Shown here: piece after piece, positions 1-10,912 of the stretch
Layout of the letters: every line of letters begins with the position of its first letter
Numbering within the stretch: the stretch's first letter is position 1
Assembly (NCBI GenBank): GCA_907163375.1
Contig: CAJQUW010010382.1
Coordinates: 85,266 to 149,265, forward strand
DNA length: 64,000 bases
Source of the DNA: Prostheceraeus crozeri
Taxonomy: Eukaryota > Platyhelminthes > Polycladida > Euryleptidae
Direction of reading: 5' to 3'
Position numbers and translations under genes: made by a program
The notes under the pieces: generated by a model
Told to the model about the DNA's origin: nothing
Database searches by the model: none
The model's input: only the letters and a program-made list of their open reading frames with translations

Positions 1-379
1 GTCTGTCGCCTCATGTTGAATAAAGTCAGCGTGGCCTGGTGAAGAAGGTGCGTGGTATGGGTCCCAATGAATAAAGTCAAGTAAACGATTTTTCGTAAGC
101 ACTTACAGAGTTTTCCATTCACATTCAATATCAAAATGAGCATGTTCATTTTATTTCAGGCAATTTCATCATTGTGCTAAAGTTAATGCATATTACGTCA
201 AGTTAACATCTAGCAAACTTTGTTCAAGCAAATTCACTATAGCTCATGCTTGTTAGGTTGTATGAATGATGTTTAATGATAAACCAGTCAAGTTAGCTAT
301 TTAAAAGTCAAGTTCGTCTGTATAGCGCCCATTACGTCTAAACACGTCAGACAGTGTCAGCAGTATTAGTTCCATCAGC
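1..379. other. no recognisable feature
   Basis: AT-rich non-coding sequence. The word GTCAAGTTA or GTCAAGTTC recurs several times, but no periodic repeat, coding frame or element end is visible. Confidence 0.5.
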
Positions 380-1366
380 TCTGATGTTGCAATCCGACGA
401 TGCCCTTACGCCAGAATAAGCATCGGAATTAAAGAGCGACTTGTTGCAGCGTGGGAAGAAGGAAAGGATATTGTTGAAATGTCCAATATTTTAAACATAA
501 ATGTTTCTACAGCTCGGTAGATAATTTCAAAATATTTGAGAGCAGGAAGTGTCAGCGATGCGAGAGGTGGGAGGCGTGAGGAATCTATGAAACTTACAGA
601 TATCGTGGTAAGGGAAATTGTAGAATCAGTGGAGCGGCATCCTTACTTTACTCTGGAACAGATAAGGGGGAAGTTGCACCCTCAAGATTTCTAAGCATTT
701 CAAGAGCATTAGATCGCCAACTCATTACAATGAAAAAGTTGGAGGACTGTCCCGTTTGGTGGAACTCACATTAATCCGCAAGCGACGCACGACTTTTTTC
801 CTATCCCTGTAAGGTATAAGGAATTCCTTTTTGCCCACTTGCTAAGTTCCTCGATGTGCCGTCGATTTCGAATTAATCACACTTCTAGCAAACCGAAACA
901 GATAAACAAAATATTTAATTCTGTGCCGAGGACCTAATCTTAATTTGGTGATGGCAATTTCAGCTCTGGCTGGAGTTGTGTACTACGAACTAATTCATGT
1001 CTGTCACCAAATACGAGATAAGTTTTTTATTTACAGGTGAGAGATCCGGAAATTTCATTGGAAATTTGCTCACTATCAGGAGTGTAATATCGTTAATGGC
1101 ACGGTTGTGATGAACAGCGCTCCTGTTCATCGAGGATCCTTCTCCCCGAGTGAAGATCATGCCATTCTAATAAAGTATCCCCTTACAACCCTTTTTTGAA
1201 TCCCAGCGAAAACGTCCTCGGCGTATTCAAACTTAAACTGCGAGCGATCCTGCGAGAAGACCCTACCAAAGACAGACTGTGCAACATCCCAGAGGGCATT
1301 TCCATGGCGGAACATCGTCTACGAATTCTTATGGACTTATCCTCATCCATAATCGAAGATCAGTAG
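380..1366 (+). pseudogene. Tc1/mariner-like transposase relic
   Basis: This is a decayed DDE transposase of the IS630-Tc1-mariner superfamily, which would cut and paste its own element at TA sites. About 412-690 translates to a helix-turn-helix region (RIGIKERLVAAWEEGKDI, then VSTAR, then HPYFTLEQIRGKLH), interrupted by an in-frame TAG at 518-520. The C-terminal catalytic half is at about 1080-1365: VVMNSAPVHRG stands where the second acidic residue normally sits (Asn here), and PFLNPSENVLGVFKLKL carries the usual Pro-Ser-Glu glutamate. Those two pieces lie in different frames, so at least two frameshifts separate the parts. A minus-strand fragment of another repeat family (742-845) interrupts the middle. 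I see no terminal inverted repeats. The superfamily call is fairly secure, the subfamily is not. Confidence 0.7.
742..845 (-). repeat. dispersed HTH-transposase fragment, copy a
   Basis: The reverse complement matches copies at 8836-8962 and 13096-13330. The shared peptide reads roughly KWAKRNS, then YLT, then a Glu-Lys pair, then VVRRL, which resembles the second helix-turn-helix of pogo/CENP-B-type transposases. It lies inside the Tc1-like relic and so is younger than that relic. Confidence 0.5.
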
Positions 1367-1370
1367 ACTC

Positions 1371-2480
1371 TAAGTTCCGACAAGGTCGAGCCAATGTGAA
1401 ATCATGTAATGACTTACATGCATCGCTGTTTTGCCATAAAAGAAGTTGAAAAATAGTTTTGAGTACAACATGAATATTTGGAACGAATTTGTTTGCTTTC
1501 CTTATAAGTTGCTTTTAATATTAGCGAAAATTATTGAAATAATTCCTTGCATAACATTTACACGAAAATGTCTGATTAAGTGTGTAATATCTTGAGCTAA
1601 TAACGACTTTGGTTGAAATAAGTCTAATAGTAGACGTAGTGGATATGGTTGAATTAACTACGAATCTGTATGGAAAAACATGTGCTTCACCTTCTATAAA
1701 TAAAAAAATAGCATTTGTTCCAAAGTGTTTGCTTCGAAGCATTAGCTGCAGGCATTTACTGCCGCAGTAAGCATTTGCTTACGAAACTCTGATTCATATG
1801 AATAAAGCAAACCTTTTACTCTGCTTTATGAAGTCTTTACTTCGAAAATATGAAGTCAACTATTTAAGAAACTTCGATGCAGTAATCTTTTACTTCCGTT
1901 GCATCAGAGTGAGAAATGGCGGTCTTTATGCTCATCCAAGAGCAAAAATATATTACTCCTGGAAGCCTCCTATGACTGACGATGAAAAGTATCAAAGACT
2001 ACACCGCATTACGCCCAATGACATGCGCTTTTTAGCAAGCAAGTCCTTGGGCTTTCTTGCGAAACTCAAGGTGGTACGCTTTCGAATTCGCCTGGCCTGG
2101 CTCTGTGCACGATAGCAGAATACATCGAAGCTCTCCATTATTGTTACCAAGTGCCTTATTGAAGATTTCTCATACGATGATGAAAGTCATCCCAGTAGCC
2201 ATTTATAATAGAATATAATGCTTACTAATTCAAATTATTAGTAAAAGTAGTCCTAATGAGGACTGATGGCGTTCTCCAATCCGCAAGTGTACAAAGGCAA
2301 TGCTACTGTAACCATTGGATTAATCAGTTCTTAAAAGAGCTCAATGTAGCTTTCTCGTGACAACGAATTAAAATTGATCAGCTTTGGCCCAATATCTGGT
2401 AAAAATGGAAATCTTAAGACTTGTAATACTACTCATTCTTGCTGTTAATATACTAATACCATATATTCCAAACACTGCCG
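1371..2480. other. no recognisable gene
   Basis: There is an open frame at 1798-2115 (105 codons), but it has no family resemblance and its composition looks random. The stretch 1769-1808 (AAGCATTTGCTTA, then TTCATATGAATAAAGC) has an inverted counterpart at 7503-7536, which may mark the ends of a 5.7-kb element enclosing the Naiad copy. Nothing else is seen. Confidence 0.4.
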
Positions 2481-2639
2481 TATACACGTTCAAAACAGAC
2501 GTCTAATATACTGTACCGACTACAGATGCTGATAGTGGAAATAGAATAAGACAATGGTCACCATAGGTTAAGGAAATTAAAAATGGATATTATAAAACAA
2601 CAGGAAACCGATGAATAAAAATTGGAAAAGTGGAGGTAA

Positions 2640-2770
2640 AATATGGAAATACAACGATGCTACTACACCGATTACAAGTGAACTATATCTGACACTACAC
2701 AAAGTGGATAATGGTAAGAGTGGATAAGTGGAAAGTGGATAATGGAGGTAAACAATCGAACTACAATGAC
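2640..2770. repeat. short GTGGATAATGG-like tandem words
   Basis: GTGGATAATGG and close variants recur three times at 2702-2745 within a stretch also rich in CTACAC words. It is a small degenerate minisatellite. Confidence 0.4.
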
Positions 2771-3149
2771 ACTCTACTACACCGAAAGCAATGAAACTAT
2801 ACACACTATACCTAAGACTACACATGGAAAATACTATTTCTTCACTTGAATTTGTTATCGCCAGTTTCTTCATCCGTCTATAGTACTTAATGTAATTCCA
2901 CATTTCTTCATTTGAATTACAATACATCGACCACTACTTCAGCTACCGATTAAGGGATATAAAACATAATACTGCAGTCCGTCAGTCATCAGCAGGTACT
3001 CGTCTAGTTGTGTTTCGACCCCTAACCTGAACACTCAAACCCAGACGAGCGGGGTCCCACACATAGTGGCTGACAAAATACTGAATAGGTAATAATGATA
3101 TGTCTTGAAAGATATGTCACAAAGATAAATCAGACATCATTCAATTGTT

Positions 3150-3300
3150 GCGTTTCCCACATGTAAACTGATCCTGTCATTAAATTCATCCCATCAATAA
3201 ATACAGTGTGCTTTTTGCGATCCGCACATGTAAACAAATCCTGTACATCAATCTTTGCCTTTTCGATTCCCACAAGTAAACAGATCCTGTTCATCCTCGA
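3150..3300. repeat. three degenerate tandem copies, CCCACATGTAAACTGATCC type
   Basis: Three related words, each about 24 bp long with the core ACATGTAAAC followed by ATCCTGT, begin near 3156, 3222 and 3268. They are separated by unequal AT-rich spacers of about 66 and 46 bp. No function is evident. Confidence 0.5.
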
Positions 3301-3330
3301 ATCCCATAAAGATGTAATCGCTGTGTGATA

Positions 3331-3536
3331 AATATGTAATCCGCCTTTACACAAACTTCGCCTCATACATCAAGACTTAACAATGGGAGCTCTCTCATCT
3401 CCCGTAAGCCACGCTAAGCGCTCTGTATTCACTCTTCACCGCCCCCCATATGATGGCTACAAGTCATTGTTAGTCGTTTATTCACCTATGCAGCAAGGCA
3501 TTAAGGAAAATGTGAGTCGTTTGTTGGTCGCGTGCC
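3331..3536 (-). other. likely 3' flank of the Naiad element
   Basis: On the minus strand this lies directly downstream of the Naiad stop codon and contains GAATAAACGACTAACAATG, with a possible AATAAA polyadenylation signal. The exact element end cannot be set from one copy. Confidence 0.35.
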
Positions 3537-6266
3537 TCATTGAAATTCACAGAGTGAAGTGAATTGTCGAGCCGAGAAAAGACCATATTTGTGAAGCGAT
3601 TCATTATGCCTTGTGAGAGCCTTTTCTGTGTAACTCATCAAGTCATGCTGAGAATAACCTCTAGATTTCATGATATTTAGTGTCTTGTTAGTTTTGTGTA
3701 CAGCGTCTTGTAACTTCGAGCATATTCTACAATATCTGACTACCTGCGACGCGAAAACATGAAGGGCCATCTGTAATGGGATCATGCTCTCCGGAAAAGT
3801 CAGTTGCACCACAGAGAAAGAGAAGTCATCTACCTTATGATATACTGAAGTTCTCAAGCTGTTCTGTGAGATTTGTATTTTCACATCAAGGTAAACTACC
3901 TCTTTATTGTTATCACCATTTCTCTCCGCCAACAAGTCAGGTGGATAAATTCTTTGAATCAACGAATTAAAGTGTTTATAATTGACAACACATATATCGT
4001 CTATGTATCTTGATGTAGGTGATAACAAGCGTGCTAAATGATATTTCTTAGTTTTTATCAAATTTTGCATAAAAACATATTCGCAGTGTAAGAGGAATAG
4101 GTCAGCTAGGAGTGGACTAGAATTTCCTCCCATTGGAATGCCTTTAATCTGCCTGAAAACTAAATTACCGAATGTGACGTAGGTCTGTGATAATAAGAAA
4201 TGTATGGCTTCTTTTAACTTCTGTTTATCAAAACAGTGATAACCATTATATTTTTTCATTGAGCAAAAGGACTTATCATATCCAATGCAAATAAATTTTC
4301 TATTTGAGGAATTAAACACCAAATCCATAATAGCGAATATGTGATCTTCAATCAATTTTTGATCAAGATTCGTATATAAGGTTGAAAAATCGAAAACTTG
4401 CAATGAATGAACTTTTGTCGAATTTAATCTGTGTAGAAATTCTTGTGTGGACTTTATACTCCAGAAGCAATCGAAACCGCTGTTTCTCTTAATTGCCATA
4501 CAATATCTCTGAAAATTGTCACGCAAAATACTTAAGGCTGAATTTACTTTGATGGAAAGCTTTTTCGATGTGCATTGTCGTGCTCCTGCTATGAATCTAA
4601 ATTTGCATGGAGTTTTGTGAAATTTTGGAATCCAATATAATTTTGGTAATTTTCTGTCTTTTTCACAGACAGATAGTTTAAACTCGCTTTTCATAATTGT
4701 TGTGTGTTGCTCAATTACATTCTGCGTTAAAATTTGCTCTGGACCATAGGTATCATTACCCGATATGTTCGACGTGGAAATATCAATTCCCAACTCGGCT
4801 AAGAGAATTTGTAGATAAAACTTTTTGCAAATGAAGGCATAATTATTAGATGCTTTATCAACTGGCGTAATTATGACGTCATTCTGCAATTCTTTCAGAT
4901 TTTTACCCATTTTGACATTAATCTTGTGTCGATTACTGTGTGCGGGAAATCTATTCGAGGATTTCTTGGCAAGATATATTCGATCTTTAATCAGTGCCAT
5001 GATTCTTGATTTCCACGCTGAGAATAAAGTAGCCTCAAGCTTCTCTTTCTTACTTATTTTTGTAATATGCTCATCTAATGAATTACTAATTTGAGTTGTT
5101 ATGGCACTCCAACTAAGGTTTTTGGGGATTCTGTGTTTGGTACCAAAACTAAAGAGTTGACGTAAGTCTTCATCATCCACAATATCCAGATCACCCGTTA
5201 TTACGTGACCATAATGTGGGTAAACAAAAGATTGCCTCTTGCTACATGAGCATGGATTGTTCATGATGTGCATCACATCCTGAAACTTTAGGTTATTCAA
5301 AAAACGCCCATAATTGCAAAACTTCAATGCAGTGGGTTTATCTAATTTATAGAATATTTTCGGTGGATAACGTTCTTGAATTGTGCTTGGAATTAGCTTG
5401 CACACACTGTGATCGCAGAATATGGACATGAGATTGAGTGAGTCTATTGTCTGAGATTCGAACGGGATGATTATGGTTGCTCGTTCTTTTACATTTTTGT
5501 TCTCCGAGTCTAGGTTAAGTTTATGTTGAATGTATGCTGTTAGTACAAATGTCATCATGTTTGTCTCATCCCTTGTCTTGCTTAGAATGGCTCTTAGCAT
5601 AGTTTTAGGGAGAGATTTTAGATGATGATAAAACTTTGACATCCTACGCGTCTCAAAAGAATCTTGCAATTCTGGATAGGTATTGTCAAGTTCCATAATA
5701 CTTGAGCTTTTTCTATCCGATTTTCTTAGTCCATGACTCCTTTTTCGTCTGCTAATCGGATAACTAAAAAATGGATCATTGGATATGGACTGCTGAGATA
5801 CACATCCACCTCCCAAAACTCTATCATTCAAACCCAAGGGGTATAAGGTATTGAGCATCTTGATATGCATGTCTTCCTTGCGGTTGAGCTCTCTGTTTAT
5901 CTCTTCCTGTGATATGTATATATTGTCATCAACATGATCAATAATTTGCAATTCAACATCAGTCCAAGAATGATGATCTTGCTTAAAGTGATTGCTAAGA
6001 TATGTGTTTAAGTGACCTTTTAATACTGAATGACGATGACCATTTAATCTACAATGTAACGGTTGCTTTGTCTGTCCTACATATTGCATTCCACATCTGC
6101 TACATGATATAAGATAAATAACATTTCTACTTTTACAAGTAAAAACACCTGGCTGATCAAAGATAAACCGGTTGCCTGTACTGAAACTTTCGTAGCAATT
6201 TTCGGTATTCAAAGATTTACAACAAAGACATCTATTGCTACCACAAAATCTAACGTTTTCTACCAA
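3537..6266 (-). CDS. Naiad-type Penelope-like element: GIY-YIG endonuclease plus reverse transcriptase
   Basis: One uninterrupted frame of about 909 codons encodes a retroelement protein that would nick target DNA and reverse-transcribe its own RNA there. Domain order is permuted: the GIY-YIG nuclease is N-terminal. A Cys cluster (CGSNRCLCC, residues about 8-16) precedes VIYLISCSRCGMQYVGQT (about 49-66), where a CxxC pair lies between the GIY-like and YIG-like halves, then RLNGHR. The reverse transcriptase is C-terminal: FDFSTLYTN (first catalytic Asp), GIPMGGNSSPLLADLFL, and YIDD. In canonical Penelope elements the nuclease is C-terminal; an N-terminal one with a CxxC insert is the known mark of the Naiad group. 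The start is unclear: the frame opens at a TTG with an in-frame stop 3 codons upstream, and the first in-frame ATG is near residue 133, after the nuclease motifs. The copy is therefore probably slightly 5'-truncated or lacks an upstream exon. Confidence 0.88.
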   Translation of the reverse strand: MVENVRFCGSNRCLCCKSLNTENCYESFSTGNRFIFDQPGVFTCKSRNVIYLISCSRCGMQYVGQTKQPLHCRLNGHRHSVLKGHLNTYLSNHFKQDHHSWTDVELQIIDHVDDNIYISQEEINRELNRKEDMHIKMLNTLYPLGLNDRVLGGGCVSQQSISNDPFFSYPISRRKRSHGLRKSDRKSSSIMELDNTYPELQDSFETRRMSKFYHHLKSLPKTMLRAILSKTRDETNMMTFVLTAYIQHKLNLDSENKNVKERATIIIPFESQTIDSLNLMSIFCDHSVCKLIPSTIQERYPPKIFYKLDKPTALKFCNYGRFLNNLKFQDVMHIMNNPCSCSKRQSFVYPHYGHVITGDLDIVDDEDLRQLFSFGTKHRIPKNLSWSAITTQISNSLDEHITKISKKEKLEATLFSAWKSRIMALIKDRIYLAKKSSNRFPAHSNRHKINVKMGKNLKELQNDVIITPVDKASNNYAFICKKFYLQILLAELGIDISTSNISGNDTYGPEQILTQNVIEQHTTIMKSEFKLSVCEKDRKLPKLYWIPKFHKTPCKFRFIAGARQCTSKKLSIKVNSALSILRDNFQRYCMAIKRNSGFDCFWSIKSTQEFLHRLNSTKVHSLQVFDFSTLYTNLDQKLIEDHIFAIMDLVFNSSNRKFICIGYDKSFCSMKKYNGYHCFDKQKLKEAIHFLLSQTYVTFGNLVFRQIKGIPMGGNSSPLLADLFLLHCEYVFMQNLIKTKKYHLARLLSPTSRYIDDICVVNYKHFNSLIQRIYPPDLLAERNGDNNKEVVYLDVKIQISQNSLRTSVYHKVDDFSFSVVQLTFPESMIPLQMALHVFASQVVRYCRICSKLQDAVHKTNKTLNIMKSRGYSQHDLMSYTEKALTRHNESLHKYGLFSARQFTSLCEFQ

Positions 6267-6310
6267 CGTTTTCTAACGTTACCACAAAATCTAACAAAAT
6301 CTAACATGAC
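6250..6310. repeat. short direct repeats at the Naiad 5' edge
   Basis: Words of the type ACCACAAAATCTAAC and CAACGTTTTCTA repeat two to three times at the 5' border of the Naiad frame. Part of the first coding codons is duplicated. This looks like slippage or end-joining at a truncated 5' junction. Confidence 0.55.
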
Positions 6311-7620
6311 AAAGATGCTTGTGTGACTGAGGACGCTGACGACGAAATGCACAGCACTTCGAGATAAAAGTAAACGCCGTCGGCAAGAATTAGCAGGATT
6401 TTTATGCGATGCACGGAACACCACTGGACAAATGCTTGAATTTCATGTGTCTATATGTTTGATGTTGTCAGATAGTATTTGATTATTGATCTCAATGATC
6501 TCATTTGCAGTTTTATAATTTTTCTGACTGAAAAAATGTTTGGATAAAATTTATATTTCATGAATATGCCAGCACATAATTATTCACTTACTTATCTACA
6601 ATTAAAGAATATATTATACCCAAACTAGATAATTTTTAATTTTCTGATAAACATGGGTCTTATTATGGGTCATACATAATGCATGCAATTACGAGCAACA
6701 AGGTGCTCAATCTACAGAGAACGTCTCAACATTAACTTTGTTATTTTATACGAGAATGATCAATTAATTTAATCATTCCTTTGTTTTTCATTTTATCAAT
6801 ATTTATTTATGTTTTGCGTATTCAACATTAATTTTTCAATTGAATTTTGATGATTTCAATAGCAAACTAATTTAGTAGATGGGGTCGTCATATAATAAGT
6901 CATCCATTTCTTTAAACAGGTTGCTCAATAGTCTCTAAATAATAAGTTTACAATAAAGAATCTTTAGACCAAATTACAATTGCATAAATTCTACGTCATC
7001 CGGTTGACACTGATTCTGAGAAATGTTGTCAGTAATAGAGCAGTAATTCCTTTTGCCATGAACTAGGAATGAGTTTCTTATTTCCTGTTCTTGTCATGTC
7101 GGATTTGTTTTTCGTGGTTGTCTTCATGTTTGCTATTTTCTTGAGAGCTTACTTTTTATCCAAATGCTTTCCTACAGCTTTTAAATCGACCGAGAGATTA
7201 GCCAAAGCTTCTTCCTTTTTCTGCTTCGTTTCCGGAGTTGTCGAGAAGTGCTAGGTGATGACCTAAAATATTCACAAATGCCTCGTCGAACGTGTTCCCA
7301 TCTTCTGTTTCATATCGTGGCTCATCTGTTCAGCATTTGATATATCTGCGGATCCGCATTGACGGCATCAATGCTAGATGTTTCCTAATGTTGTGCTTGC
7401 ACGATGAATTGCACCATGATAGTTGTCTGCTACAGTCGCTGACAGTCACGTGATTAGGAACACCGAGTTTAGTTGGAAGCTATTGCCTTTAAGCAAAAGC
7501 AAGCTATTATTCATATGAAGATAAGCAAATGCTTTTATTTTAAATGTTTGCTTCGTCAAGTTCGTGAGGCGCATGCTTTTTCTTCAAGCAAAATGCTATT
7601 AAGTATTTGCTAATTTTTAT
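6311..7620. other. no recognisable gene
   Basis: AT-rich sequence with a short open frame at 7069-7254 that is hydrophobic but unlike any family I know. The inverted counterpart of the 1.77-kb motif lies at 7503-7536. Confidence 0.4.
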
Positions 7621-7623
7621 TCC

Positions 7624-7690
7624 TACGGCCGCTTGTCTCCATCGCGGACTTCGGTTCGATTCCTGGGTCAGGCGAGTGCGGTCGCTGAAT
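7624..7690 (+). other. tRNA-like 3' half with B box, possible SINE remnant
   Basis: GGTTCGATTCC at 7651-7661 matches the RNA polymerase III B box (GGTTCGANTCC), inside a GC-rich patch that stands out from its surroundings. I see no convincing A box or cloverleaf, so it is not called a functional tRNA. A tRNA-derived SINE head or tRNA fragment is the likeliest reading. Confidence 0.35.
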
Positions 7691-7699
7691 CAAGTTTGT

Positions 7700-8147
7700 T
7701 GGTATATTTTATTGACTTTATCGTTGTTATTCTCTTTAGATTTGCCGGTACATTATAAGAAGTCATTACACATTAGCATTTCACCAACACATTCATCCAT
7801 GAGAGCGCGCTCTTATGAATGAGTGCGTCGCCAGCGATTTCACTATCTTTGTTGATGAAGAGAGCTTCGTTGATTTTTCGGACCGCACTATTTCGTACTT
7901 TGCGAAATTCCGCAATGTTGCGCCCTCCTCTATAAAGTCGCATACTTTTCAGAAATACTGTTTACTAACCAACTAATAAGTTTCAGAGATACTGGTTGCT
8001 GTTAGGTAATGCATTTTTGGATACAATGCTTGTCTTTCATGTTATACTGGCTTACCAAATTCAAGATTTGCCGTTTCAGCCTTGCCAACATATGGAAGCT
8101 TTATGAAAGTGGATAGTCCATTTTAATCGATGCACTGTACCATTCAA
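7700..8147. other. no recognisable feature
   Basis: Non-coding sequence. I see no repeats shared with the rest of the window. Confidence 0.4.
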
Positions 8148-8215
8148 TCGGGGGCGAACGCACAGAAACACTGTTAAGATAACAATTCCCTAACAGTGTC
8201 ACTCACCCATTGAAT
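8148..8215. repeat. terminal motif of the GGGGCGACCGCAC family
   Basis: The motif GGGGGCGAACGCACAGAAAC, followed by ACTGTTA, matches the two ends of the element at 36817-38280. Here it is followed about 20 bp later by an inverted TAACAGTGT and CTCACCC, so the 65-bp patch can form a hairpin. It may be one end of a decayed element that includes the HTH-transposase fragment at 8836. Confidence 0.45.
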
Positions 8216-8835
8216 TTTTTTCTTGTCATCACATGCACTGTTTCTGTGCAAGACCCTCATATCATCAGCCTATATCATTCAGATACTGTTGTATGATCTT
8301 TGTGCTTCTCGAATATCGGCTGAATGGCTATTCCGAGACAGCACTCGAGCATGCAGAGGATAGTCATGAGAATTATATGGTTCAGATTTTTTATTAGCGT
8401 TCTCTATGAGCCACCACTTCAACTGAAGCCTGCATCATTTGTATTGGACTGCAAGACGTGACAAGCGCACGCACGCTTCTCTATAAATGGAGTCCACAAA
8501 GTATTCCTCATTCGGGAAAATTTCAAGAATTATCAATGTCACCAGCTGCATAATAACCAATATCCATTCTGTCTTGCTTTCTTCGGCCAATTATTCAATT
8601 AATTAATGGAAAATAGCAACTTAATTGGAATCAATCTATGTTTCGTGTACTGCAACATAAAGTCAACGACAATGACTTTGCTCCATTGTCACAGCCAACT
8701 TTCGTATCAAGAAAGGGCAATGTCATCTAATTCTTTGAACGTGAGTCGGAAACTATCATTTTCTTGCTGGTCACCTCTGTACCGACCACAGAATTGGATT
8801 GTTTAACTCTTTCAGTTTAGCAAAAGTATGAAACG
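8216..8835. other. no recognisable feature
   Basis: Non-coding sequence between the terminal motif and the transposase fragment. It could be interior of the same decayed element, but there is no second copy in the window to prove it. Confidence 0.3.
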
Positions 8836-8962
8836 AAAAGTATGCTGGACCTTAGTAAGTGGGCAGGAAAGAATTCCTAATACCTTACAGAGATGGAAAA
8901 AATAGTCGTGCGTCGCTTGTGGATTGCTTTGAATTTCTCCAAAATGCTTCGATTGCCACGAT
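8836..8962 (+). pseudogene. HTH-transposase fragment, copy b (split by the 8963 element)
   Basis: The translation gives YLTEMEKIVVRRL, then LNFSKMLRLPR, which resembles the helix-turn-helix that follows the psq domain in pogo/CENP-B-type transposases. The same stretch recurs at 13096-13330 and, inverted, at 742-845. Homology to the 13-kb copy resumes at 9602 after the 631-bp insertion (TTTAGATTCGAAGAATTCAG). No catalytic domain is visible. Confidence 0.45.
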
Positions 8963-9593
8963 GGTACTTATGGGTTATCTCCCCCACGTTTTCAAGTTTT
9001 TCTAAATTCCGCAGAAATAAATCAATCGTCTCAAAACTTTAAGTACACGTAAGTGAGGATATTTTCTACCCATATACCAAAATGTGTGCAAATCGGACAA
9101 ATGCTTTTTGAATTAAAGGCGATAACTTGAGTGCAGCGATGTCTGCCGATCTGCAGATGATTTGACTTCTTCTGACCTCATTGTGTGAGCAGAAAGTACT
9201 TGAGGTCAACAAAGTCTTTTCCCGACAACTCGTGAAATAATGATGACCAGGCCACATCCCTTACACCAACATTTTTAACTTAAGAAAGGTGTGGCAAGGT
9301 ATTGGCCGCGGAAAGATTTCAAACAGCAGTGTATGAGACGAAGAGGAGAGAGAACAATGCACACACGAGTAACAATAATGCGTCGAACAAACGAAGTCAG
9401 ATCAAGGGTTGACATCGCTACACTTCACGTTATCGTCTCTAATGGAAAAAGTACTTTTCCGAACTGCATGAATTTTTGTAGGTGGGTAGAAAATATGCCT
9501 AATTACGTCTATCTGAAATTTGGCGACGATTGATCATTTTTGCAGATTTTAGACAAATTGGAAAACCTGGGGCGGAGATAACCCATAAGTACC
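8963..9593. mobile_element. 631-bp non-autonomous TIR element with 8-bp target duplication
   Basis: The ends are 20-bp perfect inverted repeats, GGTACTTATGGGTTATCTCC at 8963-8982 and its complement ending at 9593. The flanks are GCCACGAT (8955-8962) and GCCATAAT (9594-9601). The paralogous empty site at about 13256-13263 reads GCCATGAT, so the 8-bp duplication is supported by an unoccupied copy. An 8-bp duplication suits hAT or P-type elements, but the GGTA ends are not classic for hAT. No transposase frame is present. Confidence 0.8.
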
Positions 9594-9660
9594 GCCATAA
9601 TTCCTTTAGATTCGAAGAATTCAGATCATTGCGTACATGTTTTCTCATTAATGTTGGTTC

Positions 9661-10912
9661 GTCAAATTCTTAATTTAGAAGTTGGGAGGCGTAAGAAATT
9701 TAGTTCTCTCCATCGCTTCGTTGGATTTATCAATGAATGGTACTGTGACAGCGAAGTGTGACCGACCGAAAAACTCGATGTGTATGACACGCACGCCACT
9801 GGCTGCTGTCTGATGCTCACTGCTTATTCAGTGACGACTTATTGTTTGACCGTAGATCATGTGTGGTGTCAGAAGTCAGACACTTTTATTTTTCAATGCT
9901 GAAAACACGATATTTATTACAATGAATTCAAATTATGAATGAATTCAGATTACAATGCTCATGACAAATTGTGATGACTTCTATTTATAATTTCGAGAAT
10001 GAGGCAATGAAATACTAACTAATAAATGAAATAAAATGAAATAAAAGAATGAGTCACGTTGGAAGGAGAGGACCTGGAAATGTACAATCATTCATCATTG
10101 GATGTATCAATGTCCAATAATGGTCACAAGATATTAGTTGGATGACATAAACGGCAAAATGAAGTTTATATGTGCTATATTTAAGCATCAAGATTGGTAA
10201 ATGCTTTCCTATCCGATTTGCTAAGTATAATCATAATTATTAATAATGATATATATTAATATATAATATAATATACAATATCAATATGATATATTAATAT
10301 CATTGTACTGGTGTCTGCCATTTCATTATCGCATGCGAGATATGACTGTGCCCTACTAGGAAACAACGACTAGGATGAACGAGAAGTCTGCTTCTGTGGT
10401 ACCGACATCAGAGCCGAATCTTCTCGATCTGTAAAATTAAGTTCTCCACACAAAGCATAATGATTGATGGCAGGACATGCACTGCATCAGTTCTAAGTAC
10501 AATATTGGAAATTTGATAACACTTTTAGAAGATCACAGTAGAGGAGATCCAAACATGAAATCGCTTTAAGATGAATCTCAATTTCATAGGAAAAACAGTA
10601 GTCTCTCTCTGCATTACATTGCCGTGTAAATCTTCCAGCATGACTTCATTTCAGATTATTTTCTTTGATTATGTTTCCTCTCTAGCATTCCTGAGCGTAT
10701 TGAACAAATAACTGAGTGCTCCTTGTCCTACGAATTGTGCTATAAATGTCCTTAATGATTATTGTCTACGATGTTTAGGTAGGTGGTCGAAAGTACTGAG
10801 ATTTTACTTAAGAGTACAAAAAGAGATTGGCAAGATTGACTTGTGCAATGAATGGTAGTCACATGTAAGCTGTATAATGCCACTATATCAAAACTTTTCA
10901 ATAAGTTGCATT
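9661..10912. other. non-coding stretch with an AT dinucleotide patch
   Basis: At 10225-10310 lies an almost pure A/T stretch of TATATTAATATA-like words that is nearly self-complementary and could extrude as a hairpin. The rest shows no coding frame or shared repeat. Confidence 0.45.

Noticed and set aside
2577-2927. 116-codon minus-strand frame
   Set aside because: It overlaps a degenerate minisatellite and translates to low-complexity hydrophobic residues.
2980-3075. TCATCAG and GTTTCG words suggesting a hammerhead, and a TCCCACA stretch resembling an LTR-type primer-binding region
   Set aside because: The hammerhead words are in the wrong order on both strands, and no paired terminal repeats or capsid/pol coding were found, so neither a ribozyme nor an LTR element is supported.
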